Part shown: piece after piece, positions 27,862 through 36,835 of the stretch
Position numbering within the stretch: the stretch's first letter is position 1
Layout of the letters: every line of letters starts with the position of its first letter
Origin: Mastigocoleus sp. MO_188.B34
Lineage (GTDB): Bacteria; Cyanobacteriota; Cyanobacteriia; Cyanobacteriales; Nostocaceae
Direction of reading: 5' to 3'
NCBI RefSeq assembly: GCF_030065675.1
Contig: NZ_JASJDK010000047.1
Location: forward strand, 1 to 62,211
Length of the DNA stretch: 62,211 nucleotides
Program-made: the position numbers and the translations under genes
Notes under the pieces: model-generated
Seen by the model: only the letters and a program-made list of their open reading frames with translations
Databases searched by the model: none
Told to the model about the DNA's origin: nothing

Positions 27862-28956
27862 ATGTCAGTTTTAGCAGCTTTCGCGGCGATCGCAGTTGTG
27901 CTGGTTTTAGTTTTTGTCCACGAACTCGGACATTTTCTTGCAGCTCGCTTCCAAGGGATTCACGTTAACCGATTTTCAATTGGTTTTGGTCCAATAATTT
28001 TGAAATATGAGGGAGCGAAAACAGAATATGCTGTTCGGGCTTTTCCTTTGGGTGGATTTGTAGCTTTTCCTGACGATGACCCGGATAGTGATATTCCTCG
28101 TAATGACCCTAATTTATTAAGCAACCGCCCTATCTTAGATCGGGCAATTGTCATCAGTGCTGGAGTGATAGCAAACTTAATATTTGCTTATTTGTTATTA
28201 GTATCTCAAGTGAGCTTTGTTGGTATCCAGCAAATTGTTGATACTAAGCCTGGTATTGTCATCGAACAACTCGCACCAGAAGTAAGTTCTGCAGCGACTG
28301 ATGCAGGAATTAAAGTAGGAGATGTAGTCTTAGCAGCAAACAGCCAGCAATTTGATGATTCGCCAACAGAAATAGAAAGTTTTCAGAAAATCGTCAAAAA
28401 TAATGCTGGAAAAGAAATCCAACTACAAATTTCCCGTGGTGAAGAACAACTATCTTTAACCGTAGTTCCTGAAGCTAAAACTAGTGGCGGTACTATTGGA
28501 GTTGGATTGACACCTAATGTTAAAACTGAGCGCAAACCAGTACGGGATGTTGTCAAAGCTTTTAGTCTTGGTGCTACTGAGTTTCAGCGCATCGTTACCA
28601 TGACATTTCAAGGTTTTGGTCAATTAGCTACTAACTTCCAAGAAACAGCTAACGACCTGGCAGGACCAGTTAAAATTGTAGAAATTGGGGCTAACATTGC
28701 TCAAAATGATGTCGGAAATTTATTTTTCTTTGCTGCTTTAATTAGCATCAACCTAGCAATTATTAATATTTTGCCTTTACCTGCTTTGGATGGGGGACAA
28801 TTAGCTTTTCTAATGATTGAAGGTGTAATGGGTAAGCCATTACCCAGCAAGATTCAAGAAGGAGTCATGGGAACGGGTTTTGTGCTGATTCTAGGATTGG
28901 GGATTTTTCTTATTGTTAAAGAGACTACCCAGCTTTTATATCAAGCACTCAATTAG
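27862..28956 (+). CDS. rseP: RseP/M50 site-2 intramembrane zinc protease
   Basis: This 364-aa integral membrane metalloprotease performs regulated intramembrane proteolysis, releasing membrane-tethered regulators such as anti-sigma factors. The zinc motif HELGH lies at residues 20-24 in the first helix (VFVHELGHFLAARF). One PDZ-like domain spans about residues 120-215 (GIVIEQLAPEVSSAATDAGI, KVGDVVLA). The second catalytic motif is LPLPALDGGQLAF near residue 305, with the Asp as third ligand. It probably forms a transcription unit with nth, 59 bp downstream. Confidence 0.93.
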   Translation: MSVLAAFAAIAVVLVLVFVHELGHFLAARFQGIHVNRFSIGFGPIILKYEGAKTEYAVRAFPLGGFVAFPDDDPDSDIPRNDPNLLSNRPILDRAIVISAGVIANLIFAYLLLVSQVSFVGIQQIVDTKPGIVIEQLAPEVSSAATDAGIKVGDVVLAANSQQFDDSPTEIESFQKIVKNNAGKEIQLQISRGEEQLSLTVVPEAKTSGGTIGVGLTPNVKTERKPVRDVVKAFSLGATEFQRIVTMTFQGFGQLATNFQETANDLAGPVKIVEIGANIAQNDVGNLFFFAALISINLAIINILPLPALDGGQLAFLMIEGVMGKPLPSKIQEGVMGTGFVLILGLGIFLIVKETTQLLYQALN

Positions 28957-29015
28957 ATTTCTCAGGGGATAAGAACGTCTATAATACCCAAAAATCATTA
29001 ATTATTTATTTATGG

Positions 29016-29684
29016 GTGCAAAAGCAGGTGAGTGGTAAAACAAAACGTTCATCTCAAAAAATTAGGGCGCTGGAGATTCTTATACGCTTGAAGCGTTTGT
29101 ATCCGGATGCAACTTGTTCTTTAACCCACAACTCACCGGTGCAGTTATTAGTCGCAACTATTCTTTCCGCTCAGTGTACGGATGAGCGTGTGAATAAGGT
29201 GACACCCGATTTGTTTGCGCGATTTCCCGATGCAGAAAGCTTAGCAAATGCTGATTTAGAAGAGTTAGAGCAATTAGTGCGTTCCACAGGTTTTTATCGT
29301 AATAAAGCTAAAAATATCCGAGCTGCTTGTCGAAAAATAGTTGATGAATTTGACGGTCAGGTTCCCGGACGTATGGAAGATTTATTGCAGCTTTCTGGTG
29401 TTGCGAGAAAAACTGCTAATGTTGTTCTTGCCCATGCATTTGGGATTAATGCAGGAGTCACTGTAGATACTCACGTTAAACGTTTAAGTCAACGCTTGGG
29501 TTTTACCAAGCATCAAGATGCTGTCCGCATCGAACGCGATTTAATGAAACTTTTACCGCAAGCAGATTGGGAAAATTGGTCTATCAGGTTGATATACCAT
29601 GGTCGAGCTATATGTAAGGCGCGTTCTCCTGCTTGTGAGGTTTGTCAGTTAGCGGATATTTGTCCTTCGGCTAATATTGGGTAA
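29016..29684 (+). CDS. nth: endonuclease III (DNA glycosylase/AP lyase)
   Basis: This 222-aa base-excision repair enzyme removes oxidised pyrimidines. It has the helix-hairpin-helix LLQLSGVARKTANVVLAHAF with the catalytic Lys, the catalytic Asp in GVTVDTHVKRLSQRLG, and a [4Fe-4S] cluster loop C-x6-C-x2-C-x5-C (from CKARSPACEVC to LADIC). The start GTG at 29016 is uncertain; another GTG lies at 29028. The final Gly codon and TAA stop are part of the GGGTAAT heptamer array. Probably co-transcribed with rseP. Confidence 0.93.
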   Translation: MQKQVSGKTKRSSQKIRALEILIRLKRLYPDATCSLTHNSPVQLLVATILSAQCTDERVNKVTPDLFARFPDAESLANADLEELEQLVRSTGFYRNKAKNIRAACRKIVDEFDGQVPGRMEDLLQLSGVARKTANVVLAHAFGINAGVTVDTHVKRLSQRLGFTKHQDAVRIERDLMKLLPQADWENWSIRLIYHGRAICKARSPACEVCQLADICPSANIG

Positions 29685-29832
29685 TGGGTAATGGGTAATA
29701 GGTAACGGGTAATTGGTGAAAAATTTTGCTTGGGTGAGAATTACCTGATCGCTAGTTTCTAACTACCAATTTCTAATTACCAATTTCTAATTACCAATTT
29801 CCGGTAATCAATTTCTAGTAATCAATTTCTAG
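29679..29832. repeat. STRR arrays GGGTAAT and ACCAATTTCTAATT
   Basis: The first array (29679-29720) starts inside the nth coding sequence and supplies its stop. A second array of 14-bp units (ACCAATTTCTAATT and variants) runs from about 29762 to 29832, ending about 70 bp before rpsN. Confidence 0.9.
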
Positions 29833-29902
29833 AATTTATGTCACAAGGCATTCCATTCGCTAAAATAGACTGTGCTGTTTTATAAAACAACTACTAGAAC
29901 TT

Positions 29903-30205
29903 ATGGCAAAAAAAGGTATGGTTGAGCGCGAAAAAAAGCGCGCTAAGTTAGTAGCAAAGTACGCAGCTAAGCGGGAAGCATTGCTAGAAGAGTTTAGAAC
30001 TACAGAAGACCCATTGGATAAGCTGGAAATCCACCGGAAAATCCAACGTCTTCCCCGTAATAGTTCTCCTACTCGTCGCCAGAATCGTTGCTGGGTGACT
30101 GGTCGTCCTAGAGGTGTTTACCGTGACTTTGGTCTTTGCCGAAATGTACTGAGAGATTGGGCGCACCAAGGACTTTTACCAGGTGTAGTTAAGTCTAGCT
30201 GGTAA
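29903..30205 (+). CDS. rpsN: 30S ribosomal protein S14 (zinc-free form)
   Basis: This 100-aa ribosomal protein of the small subunit head opens [17 protein letters not shown] and ends with the family signature [20 protein letters not shown] then [19 protein letters not shown]. It lacks the CxxC-x12-CxxC zinc finger, so it is the long, zinc-independent form usual in cyanobacteria. It stands alone rather than in the S10/spc operon, also usual for cyanobacteria. STRR arrays flank it on both sides. Confidence 0.96.
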   Translation: MAKKGMVEREKKRAKLVAKYAAKREALLEEFRTTEDPLDKLEIHRKIQRLPRNSSPTRRQNRCWVTGRPRGVYRDFGLCRNVLRDWAHQGLLPGVVKSSW

Positions 30206-30208
30206 ATA

Positions 30209-30263
30209 AAAGTAAGAAGTAAGAAGTAAGAAGTAAGAAGTAAGAAGTAAGAAGTAAGAAGTA
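30209..30263. repeat. STRR array, heptamer AAGTAAG
   Basis: About eight tandem copies of AAGTAAG begin a few bases after the rpsN stop. Degenerate T-rich copies follow on the other strand (TACTTTTTACTCC) up to 30305. They can pair with the array to form a long hairpin at the transcript end. Confidence 0.92.
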
Positions 30264-30309
30264 ATCTAATAATTTTACTTTTTACTCCTAACTCTTTACT
30301 TTTTAGTTT

Positions 30310-30639
30310 TTATTGTCCGCAACATTTATCAATCCCTAAACTTTCCAAAAGAAGATCGCTAACAGCATTAGCGATCGCAAACTCTCCATAGAAACTTTTG
30401 GAAAAATCAAAGGACTGCATTTCAGTCACAATTGCGATCGTTAGAGAACCTAAATCGTTTTCTCCTTCCATTCTTTGGCGCATAAAAATTTGTGCTGCTC
30501 GTTGTGCTATTTCTTCATTGATAGCTTCGGGAATAAATTCAGTATTCAGCCAAGAATGTAAACTTGTTTGTAACCATTCTCCCTCCTGCTCGGGATTTTC
30601 TGCTGGTGGTAGGGTGATTGGTGGAATTGGTTCAGTCAT
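30310..30639 (-). CDS. conserved hypothetical protein
   Basis: This 109-aa protein is not recognised as a named family. It is acidic and mostly helical by composition, with a proline-rich start (MTEPIPPITLPPAENP) and a Cys-Cys pair near the end (GIDKCCGQ). The ATG at 30639 is preferred over one 36 bases upstream, because the upstream residues are low-complexity and the acidic Pro-rich opening looks native. It is convergent with rpsN and divergent from aat. Absence of transmembrane segments points to a cytosolic protein. Function unknown. Confidence 0.6.
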   Translation of the reverse strand: MTEPIPPITLPPAENPEQEGEWLQTSLHSWLNTEFIPEAINEEIAQRAAQIFMRQRMEGENDLGSLTIAIVTEMQSFDFSKSFYGEFAIANAVSDLLLESLGIDKCCGQ

Positions 30640-31202
30640 TTTTTTATGTTTTGTATTTAACGCAAACTCAAACAAATTAAACTCAAATAAATTAAAACAG
30701 GTTTGATTTCACACATATAGGATTATGGTTTGATTATTGAAAATAATTAAGTATTGTAAGGTCTGTTAGACGGAACTTCGTAAAACACCAAAAGCTTATG
30801 AGTGCTGCGTTACGCTATCGCTAACACACCCTATGTATCTTTAAGCGCGAAGCGCAGGCTAACCGTCAACAAAATTCAAATATGATTCCTATATATTTCA
30901 AAGAGATATATCAAGGAGACATATCAAAAATATACTTCACAGAAAATTATCTGTAGATCGATATCTTTCACTTTTGGAGAACTACTAAAAAAATGATACT
31001 TAAAATAATCATATTTTGACTTGTCAGGATAAAGATTTTGGTTCTGTTTTTCCTCAGAGCTTAGAAAATAAAAAACTTTACAAATTTGAGTGATACAAAC
31101 ATTAATTTTTGTGAATATTAATTTTTATATAATGATTTAGAATTGATTGCTAAATCACTTCAATACGAGGTGTTTATTCGCATTTTATCTGGCTTGTAAT
31201 CT
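30640..31202. other. gene-free spacer upstream of aat
   Basis: This is about 560 bp of AT-rich DNA. A GC-rich dispersed repeat fragment lies around 30808-30868 (GTGCTGCGTTACGCTATCGC, then AAGCGCGAAGCGCAGGC). A GATATATCAAGGAGACATATC near-palindrome is at about 30903-30928. No gene was seen. Confidence 0.45.
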
Positions 31203-31781
31203 ATGAGATATAATGTCTCTGCCATCATTGAAGGGTATGCCCAAGGCTATTTCCTGATGGGTGATGATGATAATAACTTGGGATGGTATGGCAGCCGCGA
31301 TCGCACTTTAATTCCTTTGGATGAAGGTTTCCGTTATCCTAAATCTTTACGACGTGTTATCAATCAAAATAAGTTTAGCGTTGCTATTAATCGTGACTTT
31401 CAATCTGTTGTTAATGGTTGTGCCGATCGGGATACCACCTGGATTTCACCCGAGTTAAAAGAAATTTATCAAGAATTACACCACAGTGGTTGGGCGCATA
31501 GCTTTGAAACTTGGGAAGGGGATGAACTTGCAGGGGGAATTCTCGGAATTGCGATCGGCGGTGCTTTCATTGGCGAATCAATGTTTTACCGCATACCCGA
31601 CGGTTCTAAAGTTGCTATGGTAAAGCTAGTAGAAAGACTGCGAGAAAAGAAATTTATTATATTTGATGCTCAAATGATGAATCCCCACTTAGAAAGATTT
31701 GGGGCTTATGGTATTGGCGATTTAGAATATCAAGATTTACTTACTAAAGCTGTAGCAATGACTCAATTAAGTTTTGTATAG
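31203..31781 (+). CDS. aat: leucyl/phenylalanyl-tRNA-protein transferase
   Basis: This 192-aa enzyme transfers Leu or Phe from charged tRNA to the N-terminus of proteins with basic N-terminal residues, marking them for ClpS/ClpAP degradation (N-degron pathway). Family blocks are visible: GYAQGYFLMGDD, the WYGSRDRTLIPLDE region, WISPELKEIYQELHHSGWAH, and the core SFETWEGDELAGGILGIAIG, GAFIGESMFYR, then LREKKFIIFDAQMMNPHLER. The length is near the cyanobacterial norm. Confidence 0.92.
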   Translation: MRYNVSAIIEGYAQGYFLMGDDDNNLGWYGSRDRTLIPLDEGFRYPKSLRRVINQNKFSVAINRDFQSVVNGCADRDTTWISPELKEIYQELHHSGWAHSFETWEGDELAGGILGIAIGGAFIGESMFYRIPDGSKVAMVKLVERLREKKFIIFDAQMMNPHLERFGAYGIGDLEYQDLLTKAVAMTQLSFV

Positions 31782-31971
31782 CCTGAAGAATTATCTGTTT
31801 TCTATTTCCCGTTCCCTGTTCCCTTTTAACGCAAAACTCCATCACCATAAATGATATCCAAATCGCAAGATGATATCCAAATCGCAGCTAATCGCCTCAA
31901 TAATATTGCATTCTAACTTCCCGTAATATTAACAAGCTCACAAATAATTAAACTTAGGAAATTTCAATTAT

Positions 31972-33102
31972 TTAATTTCCCAAAACCAATGACAGAGCTT
32001 TTATTAAACGTTGATTATTCTCATCATTCAACACAGCAACCCGAAAATAATTATCTCCTAGTTCGGCAAAACTCTTGCAGTTACGGATCAAAATGTGATG
32101 TTCCTTGAGCAAGCGTTCTTGAAGTTGGATAACACTGTGCTGGGAACGCACCAGTAAGAAATTTGCAGCACCAGGTAAAGGTTCCAATCCGGGTAAACTG
32201 GCTAGATTTTGAAACAATTTTTTGCGTGTCGGTGCAAGCCATTCCCAAGTTTGGTTTTGAAAATCCTTATCTTTCAAAGCTGCGATCGCTGCAGCTACAG
32301 CTAAAGAATTTACAGACCAAGGATCGCGCCATCTATCCCAACGACTCAAGTAGTCAGGATGAGCAATTGCATATCCCAAGCGTAACCCTGCCATACTGTA
32401 AAACTTAGTTAGCGATCGCAAAATAATTAAATTTGGATATTTTTCCACCATCCCAATTAAGCTTTGCTCTTGGTCTGGCGGTAAAAAATCCATAAAAGCT
32501 TCATCAACTACAACTAAAGGTAATTTCTCCAGGTAGGGCAGAATTGCTTGCCGCGACCACAACTTTCCGGTTGGATTATGAGGGTTATTAAGCAGCAAGC
32601 CATGCCTTGAAGATAAAGCAAAATCGTTAAGAGGAAGAGAAGACAAAGGTTGAGTAAAACTTACCTTTTCCATGTCTTCCCAATTTCCTTCTTCTTTAGC
32701 ATGATTTTGTCTTGCCAAAGAAAAAGGAAACTCCAGTACTTTCGCATCATAAGCAGCTAATGCTCGATAATAATCGCCAAAGGCTGGAGTAATTAAAGCT
32801 GTTGCGGCAAATTTGGCAAATTCTCTACCAACATACGTAAGTAATTCTGCAGAACCGTTACCGGGCAAAATCCACTCATAACTCAGTTGGTGATATTGAC
32901 TCAGTGCTCGTCTGAGTTCTGTGTAATTAGGGTCTGGATAGTGCTTTATATAACCCATGTGAGACGAAATAGCAGTTAAACTGCTATGGGGAGGTCCCAA
33001 GGGGCTAATACTGGCAGAAAAATCCAGAATCAAATCCTGTGGACAGCCAGTGATCGCAGCTGCCCAAACTAGATTACCCCCATGTCCTCTTTGCCGCACC
33101 AA
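31972..33102 (-). CDS. CobD-like threonine-phosphate decarboxylase / class I-II aminotransferase
   Basis: This 376-aa fold-type I PLP enzyme is close to CobD (L-threonine-O-3-phosphate decarboxylase, which makes the aminopropanol arm of cobalamin) and to histidinol-phosphate aminotransferase. The opening RGHGGNLVWAAAITGCPQD and DFSASISPLGPP favour CobD. PLP contacts: Asn175 in NNPHNPTGK, Asp200 in VVVDEAFMDF, the Schiff-base Lys233 in RSLTKFYSMAGLRLGY. Its start lies 23 bp after the stop of the HU gene, so it may be read from the hup promoter. No other cobalamin genes are in the window. Confidence 0.85.
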   Translation of the reverse strand: MVRQRGHGGNLVWAAAITGCPQDLILDFSASISPLGPPHSSLTAISSHMGYIKHYPDPNYTELRRALSQYHQLSYEWILPGNGSAELLTYVGREFAKFAATALITPAFGDYYRALAAYDAKVLEFPFSLARQNHAKEEGNWEDMEKVSFTQPLSSLPLNDFALSSRHGLLLNNPHNPTGKLWSRQAILPYLEKLPLVVVDEAFMDFLPPDQEQSLIGMVEKYPNLIILRSLTKFYSMAGLRLGYAIAHPDYLSRWDRWRDPWSVNSLAVAAAIAALKDKDFQNQTWEWLAPTRKKLFQNLASLPGLEPLPGAANFLLVRSQHSVIQLQERLLKEHHILIRNCKSFAELGDNYFRVAVLNDENNQRLIKALSLVLGN

Positions 33103-33125
33103 AAAGTAGTTGCTCCCAAGACTAG

Positions 33126-33410
33126 TTATGATTTTGGGGGCGCAACTCTTTCTCTGAACATTTTTCCTGCAGAGAAGGCGGGAACCTTAGTTGCGGGGAT
33201 TTCCATTTTTTCATTGGTTTTGGGGTTACGACCTTCACGAGCTTTACGTTCCCGTGACTCAAAAGAACCAAATCCAACTAGGGTGACCTTATCGCCAGAG
33301 GAAACAGCTTCAATGATGGTCTCTAATGCTGCGCTAAGGACTGCATCAGCTTGCTTTTTGGTTACGCTAGCCTTTTCAGATACAGCATCAACTAATTCAC
33401 CTTTATTCAT
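33126..33410 (-). CDS. hup: HU family nucleoid DNA-binding protein
   Basis: This 94-aa histone-like protein has the classic HU pattern: MNKGELVDAVSEKASVTKKQ, the helical dimerisation region, VTLVGFGSFESRERKAREGR, and the DNA-binding arm NPKTNEKMEIPATKVPAF with the intercalating proline, then SAGKMFRERV. It is a dimer that bends and compacts DNA. A GGAG-type ribosome binding site (AAGGAGT, plus-strand ACTCCTT near 33416) precedes the ATG. The CobD-like gene follows 23 bp downstream on the same strand. Confidence 0.95.
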   Translation of the reverse strand: MNKGELVDAVSEKASVTKKQADAVLSAALETIIEAVSSGDKVTLVGFGSFESRERKAREGRNPKTNEKMEIPATKVPAFSAGKMFRERVAPPKS

Positions 33411-34112
33411 GTCAAACTCCTTGAAATTTACTTGAGATTATTTATTGATACATCCAGACGTATGTTTACTGAAATCTCTGTTTAGAGATTTACCAAAAAA
33501 AGTTTTTTTGAGTATTTATGCCTAAAAGGGCTGTAACTCCTGTTGGCTGAACTTTTCAATGAATCATTCTAATAGGTACAAGCCAGAAGTGGATAGATGA
33601 AACCATTAATTTATATAGATTTCAGGATTCGTTGTTATTTTCTGGCTGTTGTTTTCCTAAAAACCCACCTCCGAGTAGGAAAAAATACTTAGTAAAAACC
33701 CCTATCCCGAAAGGAATAGGGCAAACTAGGGGATAAAAAATCGAAATTTAATGGAATTGTAAAGAGGTGACAATTCTTTACAAAATATTTTTAACAATAG
33801 TCCAAGAAACAGTTTATTGCAACGCCTTTTGAGAAATTAATTAGAATTCAGGAGTCAGGGGTCAGGAGTCAGAATTCGTAGAGACGCGACATGTCGCGTC
33901 TCTACAGAATTCAGAAGTCAGAAGTCAGGAGTCAATCTTCAGGTTATAAACTAAGTTCGTACTATCTCAATGGAAGTTATGAGTGGGAATGCAGCAACAC
34001 AAAATACTCCTATTCCTATCATGAGATGAATGAAAAATCTTTTCCCTGTTCCCCGCTTCCTGTTCTCTCCATTCAATCCAAAATATTCAAAAATCAATAT
34101 GTTTATAAATTT
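33411..34112. other. hup promoter region and repeat-rich spacer
   Basis: This stretch of about 700 bp has no gene. Nearest hup is AT-rich promoter DNA. At 33700-33721 a hairpin CCCTAT-C-CC/GG-A-ATAGGG closes on a GAAA tetraloop. From 33848 to 33935 AGGAGTCAG-type repeats surround a perfect 28-bp palindrome. The part next to pilQ carries GTTCCCCGCTTCCTG-type degenerate repeats. Confidence 0.6.
33878..33905. repeat. perfect 28-bp palindrome within an STRR
   Basis: GTAGAGACGCGACA is followed immediately by its exact reverse complement TGTCGCGTCTCTAC. It is embedded in an AGAATTC-flanked run of CAGGAGT repeats, as if inserted into them. Related imperfect copies lie at 16061 and 25814. Confidence 0.92.
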
Positions 34113-36476
34113 TTATTTCCTACGAGGAATTTTTAAGCCTCGACGTTCTAGCATTTGTCTTACAGAAGGACTAGGCTTGTAGTTGTAGCCAAAAGATGAG
34201 TTTTGGGTGTCATCCATGACTTGAGGTGTTAGTAAAACAATTACTTCTTGGCGATCGCTTGTTTTATTTGTCTTTCTAAACAACGAACCCAATAGAGGGA
34301 TATCGCCCAAAATTGGGACTTTAGAAACGCTTGTACGGTCTCTATCTCGGATAATTCCACTTAGAATGAGAGTCTGACCATCTCGCAGCCTAACTAAACC
34401 TGATTGAAGCGAGCGTTTAGAAACTAAAGTCACTAAGCCATTCCCTGTATTTACTTCACGTACAGGTGCGCTTACATTAGGGGCAACCGAAAGAGAAACA
34501 AAACCATTATCATCAATGCGTTCTATCTTTACACCAAGAGTTAAACCTACTTCTTCTTTACTCACTTCCTGTGTTTCCCTCGATCCACCAGAGGTGTCAG
34601 TTATGGTTATACTTGTCTGACCAACAACTTCCTCGGTTAAGTTTACCTGTGCTTGCTGACCTTCCTGAACAATTAAAGTAGGATCAGTCAAGATTTTTGC
34701 ATTTCCACTTTGTACTTGGGCTTGTAAGGTTGCTAAGAAGCGTTTGGGATATTTAAATAGTCCTGGCACGCTAAATTCTACACTATCCTCAGCAATGTCT
34801 GTGACACCAGGTTGTAGCGGATTCTCATTAGTACCAAAATTAGGACGGGGATAGGTTCCAAGCGGTAACTGAGTGTTTCCAGTCTGACCACTGGGATTAC
34901 CAAATTGCTGTGGTGTCCCAGTACCGAATGGCGCATTAGGCTGAGCATCTAAAAAAGGTTCAACTTCTACACCTTCTGGAAATGGGGCTCCAGTTATTGT
35001 AGGCGTTAGCCTACTATTAATTACTTCAGAATTATTGGGTGGATTAACACCACCAAAATTAACTACAGCAGCACCACCATCATTAGAAAAGAAATTATTC
35101 CCTACACCAAAAGAAAAACTACTGTTAAAATCTTTAATATTTGAGAGACTGACGTCAACAATCTTGACATTAACTACTACTTGACGACGACGAACATCAA
35201 GTTGAGTTAATTGCGTCATCGCCATTTCAATTAACCTTGGACTACCAATCAAAGTGACTGAATTTGTGCGTTCGTCTCCTAGTGCTTGCAAGCCTCTAAG
35301 TATAGGATTTGTGTATTTTGAGTCTTCAAGGGTTAAGCGTTCGATTTTAGTTTCTGTGGTTGTCTGTGTTTGAGTAATAGGAGTTCCACCACTACCTACA
35401 GGTACGGCGCTGACACTAGTAACCTGTCGTTCTCGACTTACTGCACTTTCTGCACCCATACCAACTAGAAAGTTTAACGCAACATCTACAGAAACTTGAT
35501 TGAGTCTCATGTTGCGCATCACCACATCACGGGTGGAATTGGGTAGATTTGGACCCACAAAAATGGTTCGACCACTACGATTTCCTTCCAAACCACTCAA
35601 GCGCAAAACGTAGTTAAAAACATCCTGTACGGGCTCATTTTCAATATCCAAAGATATTGTTGGTCCTTCCACACCATTAGCTTGTGTTTGAGAATTTTCT
35701 TCTTTATCTGCTCCGGCTGTGGTGTAAGCCAAATTCATTCCGGCTGCACGGGCTAGTAGTGACAATACTTCACGTACTGGAGCATCCCGTAATACCAAAC
35801 GAGGAACCCGTTCCTGAGTACCTAGATCGATGACGCTAGGAGAAGCATCAATATTCGAAATAGCAATATCTCCAACTGGTGGAGCAACAGCCCTGGGAAG
35901 AAATGGTGGAGCAGGTGTAGAGGGCTGACCTGGACCTGCTGGTTGAGCTGGAGTGGTGTTGATATCTACTTGAGGTTTAGGAGCAGTTACTCTAGAAGGA
36001 GGAGCAGGGGGAGCAGGAGTATTATTTGCAATTGGTCTGGGATTTGCAGATGGAGCAGATGCGGCTGCAGGAGAAGCTCCAAAATTCAGAGTCACACCAT
36101 CTTTTTTACGGGCTATGGGTAGACTATTGGGAACATTTTCAGTACCAGTTACTAATACCCGAATGCTATTTGCATCGAGTTGATTAATCGTAACTAAAGC
36201 AATTCCTGGTGCAGGATTTTCCTGACTGAAGCTATCGCCTTCGGGTAACTTTAATTGAGTATTAATAACATCTGCAACTAAAACATTTCCTCTTTTAGTG
36301 GTAAATACCTGCGGACGCTTACTGGAGGATGTTTTTAACTTCAGGCTTATTCCATTATCAACTGGCTTTAAATTCACTCCAGTAATTCGAGCAGTTTGTC
36401 CCCAAACAGGTTGAGCTACAAGAAGTATAGTTGCGGCAGTACCTAAAATAATATTGTTACCGTGAAGCTGTTTCAC
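34113..36476 (-). CDS. pilQ: type IV pilus secretin PilQ
   Basis: This 787-aa outer-membrane secretin is the exit channel of type IV pili, used for motility and DNA uptake. A signal peptide (residues 1-26) is followed by an AMIN peptidoglycan-binding domain (about 28-130), a Pro/Ala-rich linker (about 135-205), an STN/secretin N-domain (about 225-300, VPRLVLRDAPVREVLSLLA), a second N-domain and the secretin core, ending with the conserved VPILGDIPLLGSLFRKT then EVIVLLTPQVM. It is the last gene of the pilM-N-O-Q cluster, with a 359-bp gap to pilO. Confidence 0.95.
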   Translation of the reverse strand: MKQLHGNNIILGTAATILLVAQPVWGQTARITGVNLKPVDNGISLKLKTSSSKRPQVFTTKRGNVLVADVINTQLKLPEGDSFSQENPAPGIALVTINQLDANSIRVLVTGTENVPNSLPIARKKDGVTLNFGASPAAASAPSANPRPIANNTPAPPAPPSRVTAPKPQVDINTTPAQPAGPGQPSTPAPPFLPRAVAPPVGDIAISNIDASPSVIDLGTQERVPRLVLRDAPVREVLSLLARAAGMNLAYTTAGADKEENSQTQANGVEGPTISLDIENEPVQDVFNYVLRLSGLEGNRSGRTIFVGPNLPNSTRDVVMRNMRLNQVSVDVALNFLVGMGAESAVSRERQVTSVSAVPVGSGGTPITQTQTTTETKIERLTLEDSKYTNPILRGLQALGDERTNSVTLIGSPRLIEMAMTQLTQLDVRRRQVVVNVKIVDVSLSNIKDFNSSFSFGVGNNFFSNDGGAAVVNFGGVNPPNNSEVINSRLTPTITGAPFPEGVEVEPFLDAQPNAPFGTGTPQQFGNPSGQTGNTQLPLGTYPRPNFGTNENPLQPGVTDIAEDSVEFSVPGLFKYPKRFLATLQAQVQSGNAKILTDPTLIVQEGQQAQVNLTEEVVGQTSITITDTSGGSRETQEVSKEEVGLTLGVKIERIDDNGFVSLSVAPNVSAPVREVNTGNGLVTLVSKRSLQSGLVRLRDGQTLILSGIIRDRDRTSVSKVPILGDIPLLGSLFRKTNKTSDRQEVIVLLTPQVMDDTQNSSFGYNYKPSPSVRQMLERRGLKIPRRK

Positions 36477-36835
36477 AGTCCATTCCTCACTTAAAAAATA
36501 ATAGGGTTAATCTGAATTAAAAAGTTTAAGTTGAAAAATTTTAATTAAAAATTTGAATTAAAAAAATTGGATTTTAAATCTTGAATTTAACTTGCTGAAT
36601 TTAAAGCTGAATAAAAAATTGAGTTTAAAATTTTAGATTTTATTTTGACTTTAAAGTTTTAGATTTACCTTTAATACAAATCAGAAGAAATAGTAAATGA
36701 ATAAAAATAGAAATTGTAAGTCTTTAATCATAATCATAATCATACCTAGGTTTGTAGTTGCGCTTTAGCGCACTCCCTAAGCACAACTGCAAACCAAAAA
36801 TTCACCCACATATTACTTAACAAGGGTATTTGTAT
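36477..36835. other. pilO-pilQ gap with low-complexity DNA
   Basis: This 359-bp gap lies inside the pil cluster. Positions about 36500-36680 consist of imperfect A/T-rich repeats (TTTAAATTG and GAATTTAA types). At 36749-36795 an inverted repeat pairs GGTTTGTAGTTG with CAACTGCAAACC around GCGCTTTAGCGC; a related copy is at 48828. There is no pilP-like gene. The arrangement suggests pilQ may have its own promoter. Confidence 0.6.
36749..36795. repeat. hairpin repeat GGTTTGTAGT..GCTTTAGC
   Basis: A stem-loop-forming dispersed repeat: GGTTTGTAGTTG pairs with CAACTGCAAACC, and GCGCTTTAGCGC forms an inner palindrome. The related copy at 48828-48845 keeps GGTTTGTAGTAGTGCTTTAG. Confidence 0.65.
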
